This document shows positions 23,933 to 34,900 of a stretch of DNA of 64,000 nt, piece by piece. Below the pieces are notes generated by a model. That model was not told where the DNA came from, ran no database searches, and saw nothing but the letters and a program-made list of their open reading frames with translations. A program made the position numbers and the translations under genes. The stretch's first letter is position 1, and the number at the start of each line of letters is the position of its first letter. Origin of the DNA: Sanderia malayensis (lineage: Eukaryota > Cnidaria > Scyphozoa > Semaeostomeae > Pelagiidae); assembly GCA_013076295.1 (NCBI GenBank), contig RQOL01000644.1:22640-86639 (forward strand), in the 5' to 3' direction.

Positions 23933-24562
23933 TGACAACACAAGGGGTTACACATTGGTCTATTGGGTAGCTTTGAAAAAAGCTGTTTAAAGGGTGACAA
24001 ATTCAGTGCTGCTGTTTCATTCCAGAGGAACAACAGACTCACAGAGGTTGCAAAGAGCTGAACATACAACCAAGATATCATCAAGAATGCTATCTTCTTC
24101 TGTAGTTTTGCTCATCAGCAACTTGATGGGGATGATGCTCTGCAACATTGTAAATTTATTTCAAAGCAGTCCAATTACTCTTTCCATATGGATTTGCACG
24201 TGGAATATTGCATTTATTAATCGTGAAAATTTAGAAAGCCATCCCAAGTGTATAATATTTGAAAATTTTGATTTCGGCCAAAATAAATTTGAGTCACATA
24301 GTATGGCAGCAAGGCATTGTTAAGTTTTTAACAGGAGTTTTGCATTTATGGAACTCAACAAAATTCAAAGCAAAAAACAAGAGCGAATAAAACATTCAAA
24401 ACATTCAAGTGCCTGAGATAGATAAAAATAATGATTTTTAATATATTGGCATTTCATGCTATCATTTGCAAGCATGGGTCTCTTGGAGCGAGAGGTCCAA
24501 AAGACACCCATGCTTTGGAAATTTGGTCCTCAGTTCAGTGTAGATTTGTGCATTAGATAATG

Positions 24563-24919
24563 TTAATCAATGATCACAGCACACTTTGAAAAATGCTCCC
24601 TGGATGCTGTAGGCAGAGTCTTGTGAAGAACTTCCCTTTCAGGCCAAAGAATACGGGCAGATAGACATTTTGACAAAACAACAATCCACTTGTAGAAAAT
24701 TTTGCAAACACTACTTTGTTGAATTCCAAAATGATAAGCCAAGTATTGCTCTGATAAATCAAGATGTAACCGGATTATTGCAAGAAGAAGTTCTTGAAAA
24801 TTAGAGAGCTTTCTGTTGTGATGGGAATGCATGTAAGGTTCGACGAAACCAAGAATTTTCATAAGGAGCTTATTATTGTCATGTTCCAGAGTACATTGCT
24901 CAAAAGATAACAATGCCAA
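24563..24919 (-). pseudogene. DDE_Tnp_4-type (Harbinger/IS5-like) transposase fragment
   Basis: The frame encodes about 118 residues. A helix-turn-helix region (LDLSEQYLAYHFGIQQSSVC) is followed by KIFYKWIVVLS, WPEREVLHKTLP and the first catalytic aspartate region (FSKCAVIID), where it stops. This is the layout of PIF/Harbinger-like transposases with an HTH_Tnp_4 domain. The remaining DDE core is absent. It is a truncated foreign insertion inside the KDZ element, between the dead SWIM gene and the transposase promoter. Confidence 0.7.
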
Positions 24920-25410
24920 ATCAGTCCTCAGTTGGAAAACCTCCTGACCTCAATTATACAATATGTTGTCTTCCTTTAAGTTCTGACTATGTTCTCACTT
25001 TTCTGACCTAAACATTAAGGAGACATATGTATCTATTTAGTTATAAACGTGTAAAACAGATAATTATAATCTCACATCCCAATCAGAGCAATCCGCAGGG
25101 AAAAAATGGTGAATAAATACAAATATGTTATGGCCTACCTGAGACAAAGTGAATTCCGCAAACCCAAGCATGGTCAATATTGCTATCTGGGTTTATTTTG
25201 GCAATAAAAATTCATCTTTCCCTCCGTTCAGGGTCTTTGCGAATTCGATGAAATTTGACCTCATTCTTAAACCCATTTTTCATGCAACCAAGAACAGAAC
25301 AAGACTCAACCATTTTGAAAAAATATCGATTTAAAATCAAAATTTGTTTTGCGCGCCCTTTTTTGTTCATCACCAGCCTCTCTTGTCAATGACAGAGATT
25401 TGGAGGCATA

Positions 25411-25443
25411 AAATGTTCCTGAATTTGGTACTTCTTCAACCAA
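25411..25443 (+). promoter_or_regulatory. Upstream inverted motif of the transposase gene
   Basis: These 33 bases are the exact complement of 37449-37481. This copy lies about 100 bp before the transposase ATG. The other lies about 195 bp before the ATG of the OTU gene on the opposite strand. Placing the same oriented motif ahead of both genes suggests a shared promoter element or a transposase-binding subterminal repeat. Confidence 0.5.
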
Positions 25444-25544
25444 CACACTTTATCACGTGTTCATTCATATCCCCAAATGAGGCCATTTGTATATGGCGGC
25501 GGCATTGCATGAATTGCCTGACCCACTTGTGATGTTGTGATGTG

Positions 25545-28500
25545 ATGGCAGAAGAAAATACAACGAACAGAGAAATAGTTGGAAGGCCCGAGCTTGGGTT
25601 AGGGAGAGAAAACATCCGCCAACATTTTCAATTGTGTTCGTCCTCTTTTAACAGACCAGATAATGTGTTTGGTCCAAATGAAGGCCTGCCTGCTTATACA
25701 ATTTTCCCAAGGAGGCCTAAATTGTCAGGGCGAAAGAGACCAAAAGGCCGCCCGAAAAAGAAAGTAATTAACCCTGACCCACTGAATAATATGGAATTGA
25801 CCGAGGATGATGATGTTGGTGATGGTGGTGGTGATGAGGACGATGGTATTGGCTTTTATGTGCCACAGCAAAACTCTGTACCAGGTAAGGTATATGGGCG
25901 GCGTTCACTGTTTAACGAATATAGGATATCTTACCCTGTGTGTTAAGTGAGATTATTTAAATTTTTTATTTTATTTTAGATAATAGATCTACGGCTATTG
26001 GAAGCGAAATGCAAATTGGTCAAGAAGGAGTGACAGTGACACCAAATCAAGGTGGACAGGTATTAGGATGTTTATGGTTTGCATATATGCTATTGCAATG
26101 TATGCTTGTTGTATTGTCAGCTTGTTCTCGCATGGAATGTGTGGAAATTGCAATATTGCAAAAAATGGCAGAGTAGCTTAGAATGATGAGTACTAAAACA
26201 AAGAGACCAGGTACCCCCAAGTTTGTGGCAAAGAGTTCTTAACTTAGAAATGGGGCTTCCCCAGACTAGAAAGTATGTACTGCATGTAGAAGATTTTGCA
26301 CATACAAACAAACTGCCAGGTGCAAAACTGCCAATCAAGTGCGCAAAATTGAAAATTGTACTTGTCAAACACTACCACCATCAAACACTACCACCTTAGT
26401 AGAGGTGCTGCTATGGCGGTAGTGTGTCAAGTTTGATGAGAAAAACTATCTTCCGCATGCAGAAATCAAACTTTCTGGTATAGGGGCTCCCTTTACTTGA
26501 ACCATCATGACAATACTCTACATATTTTTCATATTATAGGGCATGTCTGTTGTTGAGCAGTCATATCTTTTTCAAGTTTTGAAAGCAAAATCAGTGATGC
26601 AAATATGCGGAAATACTGATTACCTCATTCAAGATTTTGATACTGAAAGGCAGATGTTGAAGGTAATATTTTTCAGCCTTTGTTGTCATGCTATTGTTTA
26701 TTATCTTTTGGAAATTTAATAGAATGTAATTTTTTATATTTTTGAAATATTTTTAGCTTCAGAGGTACTGTATTGTGTCAAGGGTTCCCATTAAGTGTTA
26801 CAATAATCTGCAATGGGTGTATTACTGTTCTTGCCATGAAGGGCGTTCTGACTTTGTTAGAAATTTAAACAGAGAAATTAATCATGGTGCACAAGGTAAG
26901 TTAAAATATATCAATTGGTTTTATTGCACATTACTTTAATATGAGCCAGTTTAGTTAATACTAGACACCTGTTTCAGTGACAATGTCTACCAGCACTTGG
27001 TGTAACAGCAACACACATTTCTAGAATTAGAAATGAGATTGTGGGTTCAAATCCCACAGTGCTGTTTGTCATTGACATGGTCATCTACCATTTCATACCA
27101 ACTATGTCAAGATAAGGCAATAGAAAAGTCTTGCTCTGGTTTGAAACATTGGTTGTAACTTTTGTGAAACTTTTGTAAACCCCTTTTTCATACAGAGCTT
27201 AAGGAGATGCTTAAAGAAAAATTTGCTGACTGCATTCATATAAAGATATGCTTTGAAGTGTTCAGTGTTTGGGAAATATTCAATGGAGTAACAATGCCAG
27301 CAATAAATGAAGGTATGTAAAAATGTTTATGTACATCATGTACAAATACATTTTATGCCACTTTAAACATGTGATGTTTAAATACTTGGCTGTGCTTCAT
27401 AATAACACAATTTTCAAATAATTTTGATGTAATTATAAATTTTGTAACAACACTTCTCTATTACTTTTCAAATTTCAATTGTTTTATAGAGATATACACA
27501 GACCACTGGTATCATCAGGTAGTGGCAAAAATAACCATATTCCTAAAGTACAATAAATTATTGAGCGATATCTGAGCTTGCAAACCACTTTTCTTTTATC
27601 CACTTCATGTCTGGTACTTTATTGGCCCTTTTTACACTGCCCAAATTATGTGAATCCTAACATATATTCTGTAATTTGTTATCAAATTTCTTAATAAAAA
27701 GAAATTAATTATTGATTCATATTGTTCGCACTTCTGAGCTCTGTTCCCCAAAGTTGATTGTCTTGCTGCTTTCTACATTTTCTTTAATTTTGTTTTTGTC
27801 CTTCTCCCTTTTTTCTATCCTCTCAGTTTTTGGTATTCAAAATCAAGTCATCTCTGTCATCTTTTAAACTTGCCCATGGAAAAAAGTTCTCATTTTTATA
27901 TTGATATTTTCATGCGTGTTGTTTTCAAGTGTATGCACCTGGTCGGGTTTTCACATAAAATCCCTATAAAGTATAAAAATATGTTATGTGTAACAAAAAC
28001 CAACGCCATTTAGGGCCAGTGTAAAAGGGCCGATTGGGTAAGAAGTTACCTCTCTTTGGCCATACTTTATTCACTGTAACCATGAACGGTTTTTTTGACA
28101 GGGTTTGTCTACATTTGTTCAGCTACCATTGTCTGGAAAGTCGATGGTCATTGTAAAGCCACCACTTGATTCATTTGGAATTGTTGGTGCTGATAGAAGG
28201 GGTTTCAGATGTTTTACTTGCACGTCTACTCGATATTCTTGCAATCATATATCTTGCGTAAAGTCGACTCTTGCAAGAAATGGAACAGACACGGATATAC
28301 CTGATTGTTTGCTTGATATGGTTCAACAACATGAATATCTTCGAAATTCAGCACCAAAGATATACTCTCGCCCGGCAGTTTCAACAATGAAAATTCCATT
28401 CTCTGTTCAGCACTCTCAGAGAAGTTTGTTTACTGGGTTTTTAAATGGTATTGTTGACACTGTTGAAGATCGTTTTATAATAATAGATGACTTTGCATCA

Positions 28501-31442
28501 TCTATGTGCAGCATTTGCAAGGCGGATTTATCGACTGAAATTCAATGGATAAATAACAGGAAGTTTTACACTCAAAAGTATATATTTGATGTTTCGGGTG
28601 AGTGTTTTTGGCCCGTCGTTTCTAAAGTAACAGAAAAAGTGAATTGACGTTGGGGATAGGGCATTGGAACGATATATGTTATCCTTTTAATAATGTATTT
28701 TCATTTTTAGTACCGTTCAAAGTTTGCAGTAATGTAGCGTGTAGAGAAGTTGTAAAGTATGATGGGTGCAGCAAGGGAGTTTTAAACATGGGAGATTTTC
28801 TTGTTGGTCATGATGTTCTACGAAATTATATGCACAATTTCATAACTGGAAATAGGTATGTTGATTAACAATGTTAATGTTCGATTATGTACGCTTTTGA
28901 AGCTCTTGAGGCACGCATTTTGATATTGGGAAAGCTGGGCGAGTACGGGGGTCCGGGGGCGCGACTCCGGGGACTTTTTTTACGTTTTTATTGCTAGAAA
29001 ACGCACCAGTTATGCAATGGTTAATTGACAAACAAATGATGATATTTTGATATCTGTTTAAGAATATTATAAATGAAGGCTTTAGAAAATAAATATTTGC
29101 AAATTATTGGGGGAGCTGGTGCTTAATACTATTATAACTTTTAGCCAAAGTTTAGTCAGTTATCTTGAAGTCTGGAACAAGAATCTTATGGACTCTGGGT
29201 TCAATTGTGAGCACTTTCTTGGCTACACCCAGTGGAGAATGAGCTGGTATGCGTTCCTTGGTTTACTTGACCTAGATGTTGATACTGGTTTTTTGTGCAA
29301 CAACTGCGGCCAATACCCACAACGGATCTTTTGTGATGCAACATCTTTAGGGTTTCGACGCATTTACGTCAACCAGTTAGAAGTTCAGGAACAAGCAGAA
29401 GACTCCATCACATTGCGTGGAAGATAAGTAGCATAGTATTGCATACCATATTTCCTCTAACTAGCATCCACCATCCTTAATCGCCCCCTCCAATAAGCGC
29501 CCACCTTAAAATAAAAAAGTATGAAGTAAGCGCCCCCTCTATTAACCACCCAAGGCGGTTAATAGAATTCTTACATTTTCACTGTTTGGTTCAAATAATA
29601 ACGTAGAAACTCCAGGCTTGAAAGACACTTGAGCGTGAGCGTTTGGAAATGCAATGGAGTCAAAATCAGCAGTTGAAGTTGATCTTGACTGCTTGAAATT
29701 GAATAACATTAGAAACTATATAAGATTATTCTTTTGTTTTTGAGGTTGTTTGATTTGAAAATTTCAGGACTGTGAAATAAGCGCTCCTTTAATAAACAGC
29801 CATCCAATATTTGCAACATATTTAATTAGCGCCGGGGCGCTTATTATGCCCACTCAAATGCTCTTATGATTCAATTGTAAGCGTTAGGTAACGCCCCCTT
29901 CTAAGTTTTTCGTTACGCGGGAATGAATTTTGAATTCTAAGTTGAAATTGTAAATAACGCACTAAGCGTCTTAATGCAATATAGTAATTTTATTTATTAT
30001 TATTTTTGCACTGGGTTTAGAGATAGAGTATTCATCTCTAATGAAGATACAAGGACGGCACTGAAAAAGTTTGTGAAGTCACGCGGTGAAACAGACCAAG
30101 TGGAACGCCATAGGCTGAATGAGAAACTTCGTGAACACAACTCATGCTTACTTGATGTTATTACAAAGCTGGAGCAACAATATGGTGGAATAAAGAACAT
30201 TCCTGAAACTATCTGGGTTCTCTTCAAGTGTTTATCGTCAAACTCGCCAGTTTGCTCTTATTTCCCTGTTTCCACAATACTCAGTGAAATATTAAATGAG
30301 TTAAATAGAGGCGTAGTTGTGAGAAGCGAGCCGAAACACTTGATTGAAATACAGAATTGCGCTCCTATCATTTATGGAGTTTTAAAAAAACTACCATCGG
30401 AGCCTTTGAGTATGAGCTGGTTAGAGCTGTTTAGAAACATGAAAGAAAAGGCAGAGGCGTGCTTTTCTGTACCTCAACACAATCTGGGACCACCAGTTGA
30501 ACAAGCAAATGGCATGAATATGTCATTTTTTCCTGCATGGCCGGTTTTATGCGAGCGAGGAAAATATTTCAAGGACAAAAGCAAACAAAGAGGCAGAGAG
30601 AATTGCAATAAAGATTACACCGGTCATCCAAACCTATACCCCGGAATATTTACAATGTATTGCGAGCATGGTAATATTGTACTATAATTTTATTCCATGC
30701 AATATTCATAAAGGTCAGGGAGTTGTTAGAAAGATAACCAAAGTGTAATTTTTCCCGTAGAGATCTGCTATGGATTCCAAATTATGGATTCCCAGGAATC
30801 TGTAAATGTCCCATTTACGATTATTCGTACAAGACTCCCAATAGGTATGTACCTCACTTGATGTTTTATAATTCACAACTTAGAACTACTTCCTGAGCTT
30901 GATAATAATGGTTTGTATATTCTCTACACAGCTCCAAAGGTAATAGTCTATGATAATTGCTGCAATTTACATCAGTACTGTTTAAATCGCGATCCGTCGT
31001 ATTTCAAAGAAACACGCTTTTTGGTTGATCGCTTCCATTGGAAGAACCATGTCGGTAAGCATTACTGTTGTTATTATTATAAAAACCCGGGCATTCAAAT
31101 GGCTTAAGTGCCTATTGAGAACATTTTGCTCAAATTAAATTGCATTCTCAATTACATACATACCTCATGGAAGCGTCATATCCATTACAAGAAGAGAAGT
31201 ATAAATAAATTCACGAATTCTCACGAATGAAAAGTGTTTTGTAATACCTTTTAGGATGTGCACCAAGCTATGACATTTCAATGTATCACGAATATGAAAG
31301 CTTCAATACAGAAGTGAACGAGCAGCAAAATGCAACATTCAAGGCTCTTCGCAAACAATTATCGTACATGACTCCAGTAAATTTTAAGGCACATTGCATC
31401 CTGTTTATGTTGAATCGCAACAAGAAAAAGTTTTCTCGATAA
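25545..31442 (+). CDS. KDZ-superfamily transposase, 13 exons
   Basis: Inferred exons: 25545-25884, 25980-26059, 26540-26662, 26757-26895, 27196-27312, 27490-27518 (29 nt), 28102-28597, 28711-28855, 29145-29423, 30021-30670, 30761-30844, 30932-31054, 31255-31442. They sum to 2793 nt in unbroken frame (930 residues). The start is the first ATG of the open frame. The N-terminus is basic then acidic (GRKRPKGRPKKK, then a D/E run). A SWIM-like finger (CFTCTSTRYSCNH) lies near residue 315. A CxC5/CxC6-like cluster (VCSNVACREVVKYDGC, VLNMGDFLVGH) lies at 442-490. The RNase H-like core has a first acidic residue in FCDATSLGF (about 554), a second in VIVYDNCCNL (about 835), then RFHWKNHVG and an acidic NTEVNEQQN (about 888). 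These match the order of KDZ transposases and the related HMGXB3-type proteins. Every boundary is GT-AG except the exon 9 donor, which reads AAG|ATAAGT. It is convergent with the OTU gene. Confidence 0.85.
26991..27064 (+). repeat. tRNA-like repeat in a transposase intron
   Basis: This 74-nt cloverleaf-like sequence has a perfect 7-bp acceptor stem (cagcact with agtgctg), a GTGT/ACAC D stem, an atttct/agaaat anticodon-arm hairpin and a perfect T arm gtgggttcaaatcccac. The anticodon loop is one base short and there is no usual U33, so it is not a normal tRNA. It lies in intron 4 in the sense direction. Homology to the copy at 35360-35433 extends about 15 bases beyond each end. Confidence 0.7.
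29443..29870. mobile_element. gcgccccc-family MITE in transposase intron 9
   Basis: It starts taccatatttcctcta and is full of cgccccctc and aataagcgccc words, like the better preserved copy at 33053-33447. The right end is degraded. It lies just after the mutated exon 9 donor. Confidence 0.5.
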
Positions 31443-31986
31443 CATAACAATATATATTTAATTGACGCTATGCCTGGCTGAAAAACAATAAAACATGTTG
31501 TGTTATACAAATTCTGTTAATCGCTTTCAATTCTTGTGAACAATAATAATTATGGAAATAAAGGAAAAACAAAAGACTCAGCGAACCAAGCACAATTATT
31601 TTAAACGAATAATAATGACTTGCCATGATTTTTATTATACTTATGCAAATGCAAGCGATCAATAATTGCTGATTTGGGCTAGTGAAATTAAAAAATATTA
31701 CAAAACATGTTTCCTGAACATTTGCTTCACAATGCCAAAAATTCTTAATGGTCGCACTAGAAATCATGGGTAAGTCATTTAATACACTTTTTTTATCACA
31801 CAATATGTGTGCGTCTCATATCAAATACAATTTACTCACAACGAAGTGAGTTTCGAAATGCCATACAAACATTTGTGGGAGGGCTGGAGGACTGTAAGGA
31901 TACTATCTAAATATATGTTAATTAAATTTATGTTCGTTAGTTTATTTCGAATCTAAAGCTAAACATTTTCAAAAAAATTTTTCTCG
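31443..31986. other. Convergent intergenic region inside the transposon
   Basis: About 540 bp of AT-rich sequence separates the two stop codons. It must hold both polyadenylation sites; several aataaa-like words are present (for example aataaa at 31487). No further gene is seen. Confidence 0.4.
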
Positions 31987-34900
31987 TCAGCAATAAAGTG
32001 GGTCTTCGTTTAAGATCCTTCTCGCAAACATTAATGGGACACTATCTTCCTTATGAATGATAAATGCCACAATCTGCATATAAACAAATATTTGAAGTTA
32101 TTAACAACAATACTATGAATTTTAAAATATAACAAAGAAACGAAAAAAACGAAAAAAAACGAAAAAAAGAAATGTATATTTTTGCTCACCTCTGGTATCA
32201 ATACACACATGTGCAATGATAACCTCTGTGTTCCAGTTAGCTCTCGATATCTGCGTAGTTGTCTACTGCGCTCAACAATATATTGTTCCAGCTCTTCGTC
32301 CTGTAATAATTACAAAATTGCGTCAAAAATTCATGCAAATGCGTTTCTTCTGTGAAATTTAATCTTTTAGAAGCAATGATGTTGTCCTATATACAGAAAA
32401 AAGGTTGTTTCCATTACATCATAGCTACACCTTCCTATTATCGGTTTGTGACCCTATTTAGCATGAGCTACTTACGTCAATGCCGACCCTCTGTAGAAAA
32501 TTCAACTAGCTATGAAAAATCTAATTAGTAAAAGTAAGCCCTTATTAAAAACGTACCACATTAGTTGAATCGATTACCCATAGTTTTGAAAACTCTGCTA
32601 AGGGAGTAATTTGACCAGATTCAAACATAGGTACTCTCGGGGAGTAAGTATGGCCTTCGGCAATTTCTGAGAGGTAGTCCTGAATAAGAAAATGAAAGCA
32701 ATCAAATGCTGCGCTTTCATTATTATTGAAACAATCGTTGTGCAGTGCATGATATAAAACAAATTGTTGCCATAGTGTATTGAAACTAACCATAATGGCT
32801 TTGTCATGGATTTGCAAGCATCTTCGCAACGACAATACAGATTTAAGTGAAATCAGGCTGAAAAAAATTGAATGATACTCAAACATATTTGCCTGAAGAA
32901 ATATTATAGAAGTAACAATATTCACCCGCTTGAGCATTCCGATAAGTGGTATCAACACACGCCAGATAGTGTTGTTGAGAATGGAGTTGTGAAAATTATG
33001 TGGATATCAATGTACAGTGTCATAATGTCATCCAGGCAAGAAGATCAGAGGTTACCGTATTTCCTCGATTAAACGCCCGCCTCGATTAAAAGCCCCCCTC
33101 GAATAAGCGCCCTCTCATGGTGCTAACTTTTGAAATAAGCGCCCCCTCGATTAAACGCCCCCACACAACAATTTTTTTAAGTTGGTGTAGTGTATTGGGG
33201 AATCAAAAGCCAATTGTTTCAAATTCAGGGATTATCAGGGGACTTTTATTTCCTGCGTTGTTGCTCGATTAAGACAAGGCACAGCTAAACCATTTTATTG
33301 TTTTTTGGACACATTGACAGGGGCTATGATTTTGTACTTCCTAATAAACGCCCCCTTCGAATAATACCCCTCTCGATTAGGCGCCCCCCAAAAAGTGCCG
33401 AGATTAATAAACGCCCCAGAAATATGTTTAATCGAGGGAATACGGTATATTAATTCAAAGGGAAAAGAAAGATGCTCTAATTGTTGACATTACTGCATTG
33501 ACGTTGCTGTTTAAAGGAGAAGGAAACCTGTTAGCCTGTAACTTGCTGTGGCCGGGGGGGGCAAGGGGAGCCATGGCCCACCCTGTGAAAGCAAAATCGC
33601 TGGATTTTGGGGATATTTTGGAGGTTTCTTCCCCTTTAAGGAAACTTTTCAGCGTTTGACCCAATTTTCGGATAATTTTCGTGTTTGGCCCACCCTAAAG
33701 TTCAGGTCCCACGACGCCCCTGGCAATAGGCCACAGTGCAGAAATGCTTAAATGACGATAATGACAATGATTATTATTATTATTATGTTATTATTATTAT
33801 CAATTACTTATTATTAGTATCACATTATTATGTTATTTTTATGATAATGATAAAAACATAATAATAATCATTATCATTATTAATAACATTTTTATTATAT
33901 TCTGTTACGCTTTGGATGCCAAAGGGCCAAAATTGGGAACCTAAGTATCCTTAACATTTTCAGACTAAAATATCCAATACAATAAAGAGGTCTACAGTAA
34001 ATTCTTGGTATCGAATGGGTATTCAAAGTGTGCAATATAAACTGCATGTGAGAGTGGTTTATCCAAAATTTACTGCTTTATCGAAATTACCTTGCAAGAC
34101 AATCGGCTTTCTTATGACAATAACATTGCCAATCACGAATTCCGGGGACCGTATTTCGTGAACTCAAGCAGTAAACATGGTACTCTCTTAGACAAAGACT
34201 ACATGCAACTCTTTCTTCATTTGCTTTCTTTTCTAAAAATCGGCGATAGCATTGCTCTTGAAGAGCACAAAGATCTGAGTTTTGATTCAACTCGTCGTAA
34301 TCAACAGGCTTGATCAAAGGAATGACATGATCAACATTGCCACCAAGTGAAGAAGGTACCCAAAGAATATCTAATTGGTCGGTCGCTTCAACCAATGATA
34401 TGCTGCGAGTAAGCTCTGGATTTGAACTGAATGATCGGATGTTTAGGTTAAACGCCATTGCACACAAAACTACATGAAGAAATGCTGAAAGATCAAATGA
34501 ATTTTACTTGAAATCTGAATTATACTGCAACCTACATAAATAAAGTAGACGTTTAATTTTGAATGACGCAGATTTATTAACTTACATCCATATCGGTAAA
34601 GATCCAGACTGCATAGTATTTCATATTTCACATTGTGCGCCAACTTTTCATGGTCGTCCATGTCATTTTCTGACACATTATCTGTTGTGATCATTTGAGC
34701 GAGACTGGCATTGTTATCAAAGGCTTCTGTCAGCTTTAAATCAGATAAAATTTCAATAAGAATTATGAAAAGGTAATTCTTGAAAAGGTAACAAACAATT
34801 TTCCTGGTCTCTTTAGATTTTGTTATATCAAACTTTCACTGTAATATGGTTTTAGGTTAGACCATAAATATTGTCTCCATATACTCTCACTGAGTCTCTT

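Noticed and set aside
26991..27064. Genuine tRNA gene
   Set aside because: The anticodon loop is one base short without the conserved U33, there is no Pol III terminator at the end, and a near-identical copy shares flanking sequence. This fits a tRNA-derived repeat better.
32545..32958. Independent 137-residue gene on the minus strand
   Set aside because: The open frame spans introns. Its parts fit in phase as exons 11 and 12 of the OTU gene, with good splice sites.
34087..34089. True end of the OTU gene at this TAA
   Set aside because: The preceding CAAG|GTAATT is a good donor, and the leftover two bases join in phase to an exon at 32857. A short isoform remains possible, so it is noted but not preferred.
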